Source of the DNA: Pezizomycotina sp. ARF18
Lineage: Eukaryota > Ascomycota
DNA: 64,000 nt
Assembly: GCA_002224055.1 (NCBI GenBank)
Contig: AZLU01000147.1
Location: 1 to 64,000, forward strand
Direction: 5' to 3'
The position numbers and the translations under genes were made by a program. This document shows positions 13,301 through 26,858 of the stretch, one piece after another. Numbering within the stretch: the stretch's first letter is position 1; each line of letters starts with the position of its first letter. The notes below the pieces were generated by a model. The model was not told the origin of the DNA. It saw only the letters and a list, made by a program, of their open reading frames with translations, and ran no database searches.

Positions 13301-16300
13301 TTCGAGAGTCATGAATTCTAGCATTACAGCGTCGATCACAACGATGCCCCTGGTGAAGCTAGAACCGCTAGTAAGGAAATTGCTAACTCGGTGCCAACAG
13401 CTGGAAATGATACGCCCAGCAGTAACAGTAATGCTGCCCAGTCCGGGCCGCAGGCGAACAGCCAGCAGATTAACCCCTTGTCCACTCAGAACCGCCAGAA
13501 GACGTTCGAAGGGCCAACCAGGAAGAACAAGGCAGCCGAAGGGCTGCGGCAGATTGCGCTAGAGCGTGAGAAGGTTGCCGGTCTTTCAAAGGTTAGTCCA
13601 CGGTACGTGGATTTTGACAACCCGAGAATCTCTCCGTTCGAAGAAAAGCGTCATTTCCCAGATCGCGATGAAGCGAGGGATACTCTGGTTCCTCTTAGGA
13701 AGGCGCCTCCTCCGCCCGTAGAGCAGGGTGATAAGCGAACGTCACCCTCACTGTCTTATAGGAAACCCGTAGAGCAACGCAGAGACTCGAACGGTAACAT
13801 TATCAAACCGATGAGGAAGAAGAGCGTAAGCCGGTCGAGCATCAGCAGCGCTTCCGGCCCGGAGATGGCCGAAAGAGGGAGGAGAAAAGCTGTCCAAGCT
13901 GAGCCGAGGGAAGGTGGTCTCGTGAATAGCCAAATTGCCGCCTCGATTGCAAATGTGGCTTCTCTGGTTGGCGCGGGCTTGCCCATTCCATTCCCAAGAG
14001 GACCTGGCTCGAGGCCGAGCACGTCTGGCAGTGCCGACCCATCTGACTTTGAGCGCTACCAACAGCAGCAGCAGCAGCAAACTCCCAAGCGGTCAATTGC
14101 AAGCGTTAATTTGGAACACGGAGGAGGAAGCGGCGGAAGCCCTCGATCAGGTGGGACCCCAAGCAGCCCAGGATTTACGTGGGGGAAAGGAAATACTCTG
14201 TTCAAGATCCCTGACTATTCGCAAGGTAACCTCAATTCCGGTAGCTCGTCGACAAACGAATTCGCGTTCGGCGGCCTTTCTCCCGCCGTCAGCCCGGGCG
14301 GTGAAGCACCGCCACGACCTTTGGTGACCCCTCCTTTAGGGACCACGAAATTCAATTTATCCAGAGCCCGAAATTTGCAGCACCGGTATCAGACGACGAT
14401 GACTCGGACGAAGACCTATTTATCGTCCCCATTCCCGGACGCGAGGTCAAGAAAACTCCCAAGACAACACCTCCACGACCTCCGCCCCGCCGCAAACATT
14501 CCTCGCTGAGGCTACCGAGGACGAAGATGAGTCTGACGACGACGATCTCTTCGCAGTCAAAATCCCGGGCCGAGGTATCAAGAGCCCAGTGCTGGAGAAA
14601 ACGAAACAGAGCTTCAGCGAAGAGAGTAAAAAGGATAATGAGAGCCAAATGGAAACGAAGAAGGATGGAGGGAAGCGAGTATCATTTGGTGCCACGGTTG
14701 CGGTCGTGTCACCTGATGGGACCAATTCGGGAACTCTTGGTACAGCAGGGAGCGATAGTAACACAATGGCTTCTCCACATGTTCCGGAGTACGAGGAAGG
14801 TGACGATAAGGTGATATTTCTCCATCTCCCGTGTCCGGTAAACCGCGCTCGGTTCGTCCGGACGATGTTGCCCAAGCTATCAAGAGGGAATCGTTCAACC
14901 CGCAGGCCGAAGTGTGGGCATCGCGTCCACCTGCAGAGACCCTGGTTGAGCACCTCGATAATTTCTTCCGGATATCGATCTCGATCAACCCATAATAGAA
15001 GACGATGCTATTCCGCAGCCTATACCTGAGGAGAGTAATTCTCCCCGGCTTCGCCGTACCCGGGTAAATCCGGTCCGCAGTTTGGATCCGTGGGCCGCAG
15101 GTTACGTAATACCCAGGAACAGCAGATGGTGACCGCGGATCAAATCCTGAAACCGTTGGCCGAACGTACGGTCAGGCGATCTGGACTCGGACGTATGAAG
15201 TCCATCCGTGAAACCTTTAGGGAAGCCCACGACATCCGCAACAGGGTTCCGACGGTCATGGCTGGTGGCGGATCAGGTAAGGCTAAAGGAACGAACACGA
15301 TGCTTCGCAGGAAGAGCACGAAGATGTTTGGTGCCAAGCTGGTCGAACTCACGCCTGGGTTGGCCGCAAAGAGAGCTGCTGTTACGGCCGCCGCCAATGC
15401 CGCTCAGGTAATGCAGGATAACAACAACTTTAGCGGAGCTGGAGTGAAGCGTCAAGGTAGGTTAAATATCTTATAACTATAAGCTATACACGACGAGATG
15501 TTAATATTTTTTATTTCTTTCTAAACTATAATAGCCACATTCAAATGGTTCAAGGGCCAGCTTATTGGCAAGGGTACTTATGGCCGAGTATACTTGGGCA
15601 TGAACGCTACTACCGGTGAATTCCTCGCCGTGAAGCAAGTCGAAGTCTCCCGCACGGAGGGCAATTCCCATCTGAAGGAAATGATCGCGGCTTTGAACCA
15701 GGAAATTGAGACCATGCAGCACCTTGACCATGCGAATATTGTCCAGTACCTCGGTTTCGAACGAAAAGAGAACTCCATTAGTATTTTCCTGGAATATATC
15801 TCTGGTGGCTCTGTGGGTAGCTGTTTGAGAAAGCACGGCAAGTTTGAGGAGCCTGTCGTCCGCTCGTTGACGAGGCAGACCCTTGACGGCCTGGCGTACC
15901 TCCACCAGGAAGGCATCCTGCATAGGGTATGCTGCTTCACTTTTTTCTCATTACGTCGAAAAAGCGTTAAGTCCTGTAAATACTAACTCTTCCAATAGGA
16001 TCTCAAAGCCGACAATATCTTGCTGGATCTCGACGGGACATGTAAAATATCCGATTTTGGTATCTCAAAGAAGACCGAGAACATCTACGGTAACGACGCA
16101 ACGAATTCCATGCAAGGCTCCGTGTTCTGGATGGCGCCGGAGGTAATCCGGCCCGAAAAGGGGCAGGGTTACAGTGCGAAGATCGATATCTGGTCCCTCG
16201 GCTGCGTCGTACTCGAAATGTTCTGCGGACGCCGTCCGTGGGAGAACGAGGAAGCTATCGGTGCGATCTTCAAGCTCGGAAGCGAACGCTTAGCACCACC

Positions 16301-16579
16301 GATCCCCGACGATGTTTCGCCTTTCATTACGCCCGAGGCCATTGCTTTCCTTGCGGATTGCCACACAATGTATGTACACTCTTTTGCTCTACCACTTTTA
16401 TTCTGAGAAGAGAATCGGTCGTTAACTTGCGTTTGGCTATGTTTAGTGTACCGCAGGATCGACCAACTGCGGAAACTCTGCTCAGACATCACCCGTTCTG
16501 TGCGCACGACCCGCATTACAACTTTTTGGATACCAGTCTGTACCAGAAGATTCGTGGTCTGGTCAGCACTGGCCTCTAG
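10338..16579 (+). CDS. BCK1: MAP kinase kinase kinase of the cell-wall-integrity pathway (Bck1 type)
   Basis: Bck1 relays protein kinase C signals to the Mkk1/2-Slt2 (MpkA) cascade. From the N-terminus: a Pro/Gln-rich disordered part; a SAM-like domain at about 11300-11560 (FLNEHQFSKEWQEAFQ, NISGKDFIVIGQ); a Ser-rich linker; a small ubiquitin/RA-like domain near 12390-12600 (MFFVTMNGKNFTLVNLTEIT); a second long linker; and a kinase at 15535-16560. The kinase shows the glycine loop GKGTYGRVYLG, AVKQVE lysine, HRDLKADN, SDFGISKK and WMAPEVIRP. Introns in the kinase are 15457-15534, 15927-15998 (branch site TACTAAC near 15980) and 16370-16446. The ATG at 10338 is chosen because MNQPRPHTSHYVPPSPSVYR is the first open stretch. 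The linkers are cut by at least five frame breaks; one is AA at 11401-11402 (should be AAA). An A18 run at about 12603 lies in the gene body and its exon or intron status is unclear. Confidence 0.93.
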
Positions 16580-17828
16580 AGGCATTTCCCTCTAGCTCAG
16601 TCTTCATCTCGATATTTCACCTCGAGATTCCGCAACTAATGCATGATTTTGTTTCGCATATATACACAATATATACTCCTGCATCTCTTTTCCAATGAAT
16701 CTCTTCAATTGTCCCTCAAATTTTCCTCTAGTTAATTTTTTTTTAACTCATCTTTGTTTTCTCTTTAGTCTTTCATACACCATCAAACATTTGTTTCTTA
16801 CACTTGTTAAGGTTAACGAATCTTTTACATATATATTATTATACGCATACATTTAACCCTCGTCTTCCTTTCTCTCTTCTTTCTTGGAAAAAAGGAAAGA
16901 GGAAAGAAAGCAAGACACCGTGCAGGCACGCAGGTGGACTTATGATCTAACGAAAATCTATTTAACAAGTACCTCGGTAGTCGATAATGTGTATCCAAAT
17001 AATACAATGATGTAACTACGATTGGCTATGCTATACATACTTATATTATTTTATATCTTGGAACGATGTTCGATATTATTATTCCCCTTTTTGTAAGCGG
17101 CTTTTGTATATATATCTTGGAACGGAAGTACTAGTATTTGATATCTACGTAGCTCATCAATGGGTAATATAGTATAAAATGTCTAATAAATCAAATAAGT
17201 GGAGTTTTATATATACATACTTACTTTGTATGTAAAAGTGCACACGATCCTTCTCGTCTCGAGGGATGCCACGACCAGTATTCAAGGTTTAAAGGTTTTT
17301 CTCGCTTACTGCCGTCAACCCCCAAAAAAAAATTTAAATAAATAAATAAACCTTACATTTACCCCCCCCCCCCCACTGCCGCAAGGATAAGGACGGTGCG
17401 GTATAGATGATGATGCCATGCATTTTTAATCAGGCACTTTTTAAGTATTTCGCTTCTTTAATTTAGCCCCGCGGGGGGGGGGGGCAGTGCTTTTGTTTCA
17501 ACCTCCACTCATGATCATTTCCCTCCCCCCGTGAATCCTGCGTATGCGATAATGACACACGGCAGAGGAGTGATTCGACTCACTACCACTCTTAAGTCCT
17601 GGCCGTTATATTAAGCCTGGTGTATAAAGAAGAAAGAGGTCTAAATATTTTAAGTATATAAATACCAGCGCAATTCCACGGTCAATCGTGCAATGATATC
17701 TTGTTCATATAATTGAACAGAGTACACACTCTACATTGTACACATTATATATCTTTAACTATCTCATTATCTCTATATCTAAATCTATATTTTACATATA
17801 TATCTCTCTCTATACGTATTCGAAAAGC
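16580..17828. other. Intergenic region BCK1-HNH gene, nothing coding seen
   Basis: AT-rich sequence with TA-rich stretches, a C run at about 17363-17375 and a G run at about 17475-17484. The two runs are roughly 100 bases apart and complementary, so they could pair. The last 130 bases before the next ATG are pyrimidine/TA-rich leader-like sequence. Confidence 0.55.
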
Positions 17829-18758
17829 ATGTCAGGCCTCGATTCCCGTTCCAACATCGAAATACTGACGGACTGCCTCTCCGTCGCCATCGTAAATTCG
17901 ATAACGCAGCGGGAACGGCGGCGGCACGGTGGTGGTGGCAGCGGCGGCAGTGGTAGAAGCGCAGGTGGGAAGGCAAAGAAGAGTAAGGACGTTGACGTCG
18001 ACGTGCAGAGCGAGGTCGAGGAGCTACAGGACTATATTGACGTGAGTGGGAGCTTACTTGGCCATTATGTTTTTTATATTGAATAAATAATATAAACTTG
18101 GCTCTCAGGCAACAATTCTATACAATTCAAACCTTTTTTTTTTTTTTTTTTTTTTTTAAATTGTAAAAAGCTAAAAAGAAATCCGTAGTATGTCGTAAAT
18201 GAGCTTTGGGACGCTCTACCGGAGGATGTTAAGACGCTATCGTACGAGAACAAAGCTGCCGACGGCTCGGAAACAGTAGGCACAATCGAGGGCTGCGCCG
18301 GTGTTCTGAACAACCTGCCGGTCAGCTACTCGGAGTCATTAATACATGCAGAGGTAGTAGAAGATGAAGGTGAGGATTATATTAACTCAAGTAACTTTAA
18401 TGAAGTGGTGTGCTGATATATATATATATATATTTGGGAGAGTAGCCGACGTCCAAAGGCTCACAACCAAGGCGTTGGAGGCATACTTGGAGACATGCGC
18501 ACCGCGGAAATCGGTGATTTTTAAACACACGAGGACGGAAGAGTGCGAGATGTGCGGGCGGAATGTTGTTCTTACGTACGTCTCTATACATAGTTCCAAA
18601 GTATAGGAAATACAGAAAGAAAAGACGTCGTAGATCCTAATACTTATAACGTTTTCATATATAGTTATCACCACCTGATACCGCGCTCTACGCATGCGCG
18701 CGTCCTGAAGAAAGGAATACATCCGGGTATGTAATTGCCCCATACATATCCTTTTTTT

Positions 18759-18792
<34 letters not shown>

Positions 18793-19024
18793 GGTCTTTG
18801 AACAATATAAATTAATCTATACTTCGCTATTATTTTCGTTAGAGCATATGTTGAACCGTGTGGCCTGGCTCTGTCGCCCGTGCCATTCTACCGTCCATCA
18901 CGTCGAGGATAACATGGAACTGGCGAAGAACTGGTACACGGTCGAACTCCTTATGGGGAGGCAAGATATACAGCGGTGGGTTAGCTATATATCCAAGCGA
19001 CCTGGGAAGATAAATGGGAGATAG
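17829..19024 (+). CDS. HNH-domain protein, conserved in fungi, function unknown
   Basis: Five exons: 17829-18041, 18189-18368, 18443-18575, 18665-18726 and 18843-19024, giving about 256 residues. The N-terminus has a Gly/Ser-rich and basic segment. The middle (YVVNELWDALPEDVKTLSYE) is predicted helical. The C-terminal half carries a zinc-type HNH motif: CEMC, then YHHLIPRSTH, then CRPCHSTVHHVEDN, so four cysteines frame the histidine motif. HNH folds are metal-dependent nucleases or nuclease-like DNA/RNA binders; which applies here is not known to me. The gene is short and shows no frame break. Introns hold T runs of about 24 (near 18134) and 34 (near 18757) bases. The first ATG in frame before MSGLDSRSNIEI is used; a longer upstream reading is AT-rich leader and unlikely. 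Confidence 0.78.
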
Positions 19025-19511
19025 TATTTTTTCCTCTTTTTTTTTTTTTCCCTCTTCGTTATTGGGTCTCTTTTTCCTGTAGAAGTTTTGGTCATAAGCA
19101 TTCAGAAGCAGCGAGCGAAGCATTAATTTTTCCCATTCTTTGGATAAGGTATTGTATATTGTGTGAAGCCGGCAAACAAGGAGACTTGTTCACGCGCAGT
19201 TGCTTGTAGTGTAGAAATATATCGGATCTATTAGTATTGCAATGCTTGTCTTGTTCCCGTAATTTTGGAATCTATGTCTATGGACGAAAACAGAGAAGAA
19301 ATGTAGAGCATGGAAACGGCCTGTATATGAGGAATAAAGGGGATGAGGTGGGTTCCTTCAATAATCGTTTATTCGTGAAGAGTACATGAATGGAAAAAAG
19401 TTCGCTGAAAAATCTTACAACGCCAAAAATGCAGAGCAAGATGTCACTTAAAAAAAAAAAAAAAAAAGACAGCTTCTTTTCTATCACAGATATAATTTCA
19501 ATAGTCATGTC
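19025..19511. other. Convergent 3' intergenic region, nothing seen
   Basis: Lies between the tails of the HNH gene and APC1, so it should hold two terminators. It has one T run (about 19039-19050) and one A run (about 19449-19466). No ORF here is credible. Confidence 0.55.
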
Positions 19512-22500
19512 TCATGAAAATGCAGTCCACAAAGCAGCTCTAAGCCTATCCACGCTCTCGGTCGTCAAGCAGATCAAACCTTCCGAGTCCATCAGATCCA
19601 CAAAGGCGAAAAGGAGCTTGACATTCCTGAGCCTGTCAGCATTGATGCCGGACAAGCTGGCCTTCTCGAGCATCATCTTCCAGTCCACAGCCTTCTGCAC
19701 GGTCGTCGCGTTCATAGGCATGCCGACGTCAGGCGGAAGCAGTAACGCCCTCTCCGTATTGTCGAGCTGCGAAAACGGCTGAAGCCTCAGCAGCCACTCG
19801 AAGCCGGACATCGGCGACCGGTCCTCGTTCTTCCGCTGCAGGTCCACCAGCGTGGCCTGGTAGATAAACTTGCTCGCCGCGTGAGGTGGTTTCGGTTGGA
19901 CGTAGATGGTCTGCGTTCTGATAAAGGCGGCAATGTGTTCCGGGTTCTGAGCAAAGTCGAGCGCGGAAGACCAGTACTGCGTTCCCGCGGTCCTCACGGA
20001 CGCCATCTGGTCCAGCTCCGGGACGACGCAGGGTGCCATCTTTTCTAGCGTCTTGCCATCCTTCATAGTGATTATGACGGGCACGTTAGCGGGGCGGAAT
20101 GTTTCCACATCGCGCGGCACGAGGCAGCGCGGTTCGGCAGCCAGGACCCAAAAGTGCCGGAAAGCTTGGAGGTGCGATTTGTTGTCCAGGATAGTCTTTG
20201 GATAAAGAGGGTAAAAGGCACAAAGCAATGAAGCGATGGCGAGGTTCGAAGTGTTGAAGGTGTAGGTCCCTCCACCGAGGAAGAGGACGCCGAGTGCTAG
20301 GTGCGAAGCCATGTGGCTTCCGTAGGTTATCTCCCGATCGACCTGACCGTGTAGTTTTCGAAGGCGCCTGAATATAATAATATCACCAGTTCCCGCCATC
20401 ACGGTAGCAGCAGACAGGGCCACTAGATCTTGGCAATTGCGAGCGCACGCTCTAGCAAGCTTTTGATCGTGGTTCATCACTGTGAGAGACACGTTAGCGC
20501 CGACACAATGTATACTATGCATCAGCAAAACAGCAGGAGACTTTCTTCTTACCTGGAGCAGAGCAGAGCCGGATAAATTGATCTAGGAAATGAACCAGAG
20601 TATTTCTGGCTTCCAAGTTCCCTGTTCCGGCGAATTTCATGCTCATAGCAAAGCAGAGGCCAGCGATGACGCAACAGAGTGGTAGCTGAGAACTATCAAG
20701 GGATGTTATTCTATCGAGCTTCCACTTCGACCTTAGGAATGGTCTGATGTTCTTTCTGATCCAAACCATGCTAGAGTCTATCTTGCTCCACATGATCAAG
20801 TGCTTTGCAAACGTCCGCATTATGAATATATCTGGTCGGACAAAGTCGAAGACCTGGAAAGTGTCGGGAATATCGACTTTTTTGGCTAGACTGTCGTCTT
20901 CGGACTTCATGTAGATCAAAGCTAGTGCGACAGTGGCCCCCGCTGCAGCTTTATCAAGAACATGCACGACATCAACTTTCTTGCTACCGACAGCAAGCTC
21001 TAGCAGCCTCTCAACGAGGGACATATCGTGTAAGCCTTTCAGATCCTTGCCCTTGCCGAGATTGATGAACCCTAAGGAAAATCCTGCAGCAAGCCTGTAA
21101 CCTTCATCGCGAAGCCTGTCTATCGAAGAAGAGTCTCCCCTAGAGCCTACGTATTCGATTTCAGACAGGAGCACTTCACTCATGCGGCGATGTTGTGTGT
21201 TGCAGTACAAGAGACCAATGCCCATGATACCTGCGGTCTGGGTAAGCGGAGATAGGTTGAGCTCGGCGGAGCCCTGCGGTAGTAATCTTGTTACGTGCAC
21301 TGACAAAAGTTTCGTCACAGTCATGTCCATGGTTCCCAGGTACGAAGCAGAAAGCCCTAAGAGCAAGCCGATCGAGGTCATGGCGTGCTTCGGCGTAAGG
21401 TAATTGAAAGCATGCCATTTTGCGATATGCTTCAAATGACCGTTGAGCCCGAGAGCCAGCAAGAACCCAGCGTGGCGATTGCTAAGGTCAGCCGGCTTGT
21501 TAAAAACAATATACGACGTATCGATATCTTTAGCCTCTCTAGCAATGCTTAATCCGGCGCAGGCACCGGAGTGGAAAAAGGCCCAGCAGACTTTCTCTTC
21601 GTATACGCACTTTTCTCAGCTGCGATAGTAAAGTTTGCGGGCTTCATGACGCAAGTTAGGTTGAATCCGGGCACGGGGAACTTTTCGGTTAGGAGTGGCA
21701 TCCTGGCATTGAAGAAAATCAAAGCACGACCGACGGGCACAGCCAAGGTTCTCAGAGCAACGAGTTGAGCGAGTTGCTGTTGGGCATCAAGGCTCTCCTG
21801 GTCACTCATCCCAGGACTCTCTAGGAACTTCACTGCCTGTGGTCTCGTAGACTGCAGGAGTTTGTGCGCTTCCAACACTCGCCGATCTTCCTTGAATATC
21901 AACCGCGTAACGTGCGTTCGATCTTGTTCGGTCGAACCATCGAATGCAGCTGCTTGTTCGGGTTCGGTTACTCCCGCGCATATACCGTGTACGTCTCGAA
22001 CCGCTTCATGAACAGGCGCCTGCAGATGATCATTAGTTTTGTTCGAACAACTTGGTGGTATGTACAAGCGGTAGCAATACTCACAGCACTCCATTTCATA
22101 GGCTCCCTCTTGCCGTGCTCCGTGATAAGCATTTTCAAGTCTTTTCTTCCTACGAGATCCAGCGCAGGCTCGCCCCAAGTGGTCGGCGGTATGTCCTGAC
22201 ACCTGGAAATCGACTCCCATATTGGAACCGCCACGCCCTCCGGGTATCTTTCAATAAACTCAGCCGTGATGTTTTTCTCTACGAGATATGCAACAATATT
22301 TTCGTACGGCTGTTCCGGGTCTCTAATCATTTTGTAAATGTCTGTAATTACAACTGTGCGAGGTGTAATCGTCTGGAAGTAAGGGTTTGTAGACGATGTA
22401 GCACCTGTCGCCTTCTCTTTCGGAGATATAATATCGTGCAACGTCATGAAGGATTCGATATCTCCAGGGTCTTCAAGGCTGTTGATGAGCCAGTCGTAGA

Positions 22501-25218
22501 TGGATGGCTGCTCAAAGTCCTCCGGTTCTGGTACTTGGGTTCCTGTAAGGCGGGCTGCAGAAAAATCGTCTCGTTATGTTAGTGAACCTAAACGTACGGG
22601 AAGAGAAATATGTTAAGATCATTCCGGTGCCTCACAGTCGTCTACCTCCCAGCACTCAACCTCGATATCTTCATCGAGATAGTGCTCAACCCATCTGTGC
22701 CAGCCCAGCCACACTGCTATCTGTAAGAGCAACGGCACGAGCCTTCTTGCCATTGCATCCATGCCAATATCTAGTTTCCATTCTTCTCGAAGGATGTGCA
22801 GCGCTACTAAGAGCATGGGAGAGAAGTTCTCTTGATTTCGAGATTAACGTGAGCCGTAGGTATCTCTCCTCGAATGCCGCCGCTGCAGGCGACGCAGCGA
22901 ATTCTCTCGCCAGGCTTAAACAATCCGTAAAATAGCTATTCTTCTTTGTACGGCTGCTCGGCAGCAAGGTTGAAAGCTGCATTGTCGGAGCGCCATGTGC
23001 CTCGTCATGCTCTTCCTCTTCCTCGCCGAGCCATTCCCACGGCGAACCGCGCAAATACTCAGCCTGAGGGCCGATATCACTTTCCCTCCTAAGCAGCGCA
23101 TCCCAACTTTCCGAGTTCCCACCGGATATTCGGCTCATGCCTCTCTTTTTCTTCGGTGGAGCTTTTGGAGGAAGGCAAACTGCCCCCAGCAGCAACACGG
23201 ACACCGCGAAAGCCTTCCACTCGTCCGCCTCCTTATCCTCAAAGTCCGTCACAGAAGGTGGGATCTTGCTCACGAGCATCTTCATGATCTCCATCCATGC
23301 TACGTGGATGACCTCGCCGTTTCTCTCAGCAGGGAGGACGTACTTGATTGTCGCCAGAGCTTGCTGCACAGCAAGGCTCCGAGGGCTAAGGCGGATAGCC
23401 ATGCGGTGGAGGTGTCCATCCGTGTCACCACGGAAAATCTGCCACCGTCCTGAGAAAATTCGAGCTGATCATATGTAGGAGACGCAGAGATGATATTACG
23501 AGCGTAAGGAACACCAAGCATGTACGTAGAGTTTGAAGTCCGATGTCTAGGAATTTGTAAATTTATCCGAACAGACGCCCAAGGAGCGACCAAAGTGAGT
23601 TTACCGTCAGGCTCCAAAAGTAATATCCTATCGGTAGGTCCATCCGAAAGCTTTATAGCATCAAGCGCGCTATACTTGGCCACATCTTTAAGTGAAGCGT
23701 ACCTAGTGCTTCTCTTTCTAGAAAACGGCGCTGCAGCGCCTTGCGGCTGGTAGGGCAGCTGTATCGTGAGCTGCAATACTTTAGACTCTGCTGGGTTCAC
23801 GATCACCAGAACCTCTCTCTTGTTCTCGGCAACACTGCGATTAGAAATAGGTGGGACCTTCAGAGAGAATACCCGGGGAAGCGCATTCTTGTCATCGTCC
23901 ATGGGAAACTGCATGTTGAAACTGTCGATCCTTGTCATGAGCATTTCATTGCGCAGTCCCTCCCCGTCATAAAGACCCATGTTTCCGAATCCTAGCCCAT
24001 TGTTGAGGTCTTCAAGAAGGTCGTCAATCGGTGGCTGATAGAACGACGAACTGGTGCTCGTGGCCATATCATTGAAAGCTCTTCGGTCCATGGGGCCGGA
24101 TAGATCACTCCTCGCCACCATAGAACTGACCCGGCGCTTGTTGGTTCTTTCGCCTTCAAAGTTCTCAAACGAGAGACCTTCGTCAGGTACCGATACCATG
24201 CTCACATTCGGCGGTATTGGTGTAGTAGCTCCGGTTCCCGGCCCAAAAGACGACCGTCTCCTAGATGCGGTGCCGGATGCCGATGGCGTCCTCTTTTGGC
24301 TAATTGACGAGCTGAGGCTCTCCTGCGGGATATACTTTGCTTGCCAGATCGTGACATTCTGCCGAGCTATGTCTCTCGTCACGACGAACATGATGGGTGG
24401 TTTACGTGCCCCCTGTTCGAACGAATTGGGGGAATGGTCTGTATCGCTGATGTATATAATTTCTTCGCTGGAAGTTAATGCGCTTCCCGTTTCTTGCGTA
24501 ACGACGAGACCCACCTCCATCAGAGGATCGGTTAGGGAGAAGAGTCTCGGAATATCCTTCCCTCCCATTAGCAATGCAGCCGGAGGTGCCTTCCTCTGTA
24601 TCATCAGACCTTGCGGGCAGCTAGCGCGTAACGGATCTCGAAGGGCAGATGAATAACGTGATGTGTACCGGAAAGGAAGAAAATTTGCGCTTGTGAACGT
24701 AGGAAAATGACCAGAGCCCGCTTCTGGCCCGCCCGGATGATACCGTCGTTGGATCCACCTTCTTCGCTACTGTCTCCGGACACGGCACCTTTGTGCCTGC
24801 CACCCGGGGCGTTTTTGACCGGCGATGCAGTCCCTAGCTGATTGACGTACGATTTTGACTTGGAGGCGGCTGCTGTAGCTACGGCCGACGACTCGTTGTC
24901 CACATTACCAACCGCCCCGTGCTTCTTTGATCGTTTGAGGTCGGGTATGAGGCGTTCGTTACCGTCCGACGGGAACCATGTGAAGAGTGCCTGTATTACG
25001 GGTTCTTTTTCGACCTCGAAGCGAAAGACGCGGCGGATGACGCCCGCCTGCGTCCACACAACGGCGGTTTCTGTGACCAGGAGCTCTTCATGAGGGACGG
25101 TTGGCGAGGCTGTCCACTGGTAGGAATCCGGCCGGGCAGTCTCCTTGAGAAGACCTTCGGCTATGCAGTAGTTGAGGGCCGAGGGCCGCTGGATTCCGAG
25201 CACTTTCAGGTGAGCCAT
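19512..25218 (-). CDS. APC1: Anaphase-promoting complex subunit 1 (Apc1/BimE/Cut4)
   Basis: Apc1 is the largest scaffold of the APC/C ubiquitin ligase that triggers anaphase. The start MAHLKVLGIQRPSALNYC at 25218 and following VVWTQAGVIRRVFRFEVEKE are the typical N-terminal beta-propeller entry. The proteasome/cyclosome-repeat region is very clear: HAGFLLALGLNGHLKHIAKW, FNYLTPKHAMTSIGLLLGLS, LNLSPLTQTAGIMGIGLLYC. The C-terminal part has GGTYTFNTSNLAIASLLCAF and LQAFRHFWVLAAEPRCLVPR. An intron near 20555-20484 joins RLCSAP to VMNHDQKLARAC. The 5.7-kb span suits about 1,850 residues. Frame breaks include CC at 24609-24610 (should be CCC, restoring ARKGLMIQRKAP) and one near 21,560 between FSTPVPAP and CAGLSIAREAKD. 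Motifs on both sides are intact. A divergent unknown gene lies upstream. Confidence 0.95.
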
Positions 25219-26858
25219 CTCCCCGCGTTTGGTGCGGCGACGGCGGCCAAATGGAAGTGCTCAGTCGCAGGGAAAGAAATATTCGCTTTGGTCTGAGAGA
25301 AATCCTATTGGAAGCTTTAACGAATGCATAAGTATAACCTTTTGAATTAATATGTATGAGAGCTGGAATTCGAAATATCCTAGAAATGAATGGCAGGATT
25401 GCTTTGTCTCGTACCTGGGGGCCCTTCAATTGCTCTGAAACTTGGAGAGGGGAGAAATAACAGGGAAGGTTTGTTTAGACCGCACGCGATACACACACAA
25501 CACAAGAGCTCTATACTTGAGCAGCAGCTGCTTAAGTACCTCGCTATATAAGTAGGCTAAAGTAGCTCGAAAAAAAAAAAAAAAAGAAAAAAAAAAAGAA
25601 ATAAAAAAAAAGAAAGAAGAAAAACAGAGCCCCAATGCGACCTATAAACAAACACGACTCTTCTTATCTTAAGTATTTCATTTTTACTTCCTGATTTTAT
25701 TTTATTTTCAAACCTAGAAACCAACGTCTCAACCACCGACCACTTCCGTTTATAAACCATAGAAACGATAAGAGCGGCCGCAAACCCCTCCGGAGAGGCT
25801 TTCTATCTATCCTACTTTAAGTAACTTTCAGACTATATATTTGTTTTCGCGGTAATAGATTTTCTCCCCGTCAGATCTGAATTTCGGGGGGGGGGGGGGT
25901 GGGGGTTTCACGCCAGTCAGCGCCTAATCACCTGACCCAGCCTGCGCGATATATTTATTAATTTCCAGGAAGGGCCCCAAAACCCCTTGGCCTCTGAGGA
26001 CTTCCAAGAGCAACGGCGCGAAGAAAATGTTTTTTAGATCACGATATGCCATACGTGTCTGTCGGAGGGGGGTTGCGCGTGCATGGCAATTGTTATTGCT
26101 TCTATTCGATATCTTCAACGAAGGCGAAAAGAAAAAGCAAAAGGTCCTATACGCCTTGCCACAAAGCGACTCGTCACCTTAAGTAGAAAGTCACCGTGAA
26201 TCGTCATCCCATCCACCCCAACATTTTAACACGGGGCACAGCCATTGGCTTCCTCCCCCCTCACGCCGCCGCTAGCGTAGTTGTGCCTGGCAGCCTCCCA
26301 AGGGTCCACCACTCCGCCTCTCTAAAACCAATATATCAACTTGGTATCCTCACATGGGAATCATACGTTTATACAATACGATAAGTGGTAAATTTCCCGC
26401 GTGATGTTGCGATAGCTGATGAATTTTGTTGATTATACGGACAGCTTGTTACTATAATTAAATAATATATATTATTCAATTCAATATCCATAGTTTTCAC
26501 ATCTATCTATCCATACAAATATATATATATAATAAGTATCTGTTCGCTAAAGAGAAAGTAGATTCTTTCACTACTGCTGTTCGCAAATTTAAATTCATCT
26601 CCGAAAGTTGTTGTTTATCATTTATTGATATTATTTATTTGTCATCTGGTCGCAACGAGTTCCATAGTCATTTCGGTCTCTCTATCTTATCACACCCAAC
26701 AGCCTTTAAAACAAACAAATCCCCCATTGTCGGCCATCTCTCCCTCTTTCCGCAACCGACAACCACCGACAAATCAAAGCATACAATAATCCACCGTCGT
26801 CATTCCCGAGCAGCGGGAGAAGTCTCCCTTGGAAACGTATAGGAGTTATAGAACACCG
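25219..26858. other. Divergent intergenic region APC1-unknown gene
   Basis: About 1.6 kb holding both promoters. It contains A-rich runs at 25569-25612, a G run at about 25887-25899, and TA-rich sequence near 26455-26530. Two small ORFs (25924-26118 minus, 26196-26384 plus) have no recognisable features and sit in plain promoter-like DNA. Nothing else seen. Confidence 0.55.

Noticed and set aside
13748-14102. Overlapping minus-strand ORFs within BCK1
   Set aside because: Shadows of the plus-strand Ser/Pro-rich linker.
17363-17484. Long hairpin between the C run and the G run
   Set aside because: The runs are complementary, but the flanking bases are not an inverted repeat, so this is likely chance pairing of homopolymers.
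25924-26384. Two small ORFs upstream of APC1
   Set aside because: No recognisable motif, no splice structure, and they lie in promoter-like DNA.
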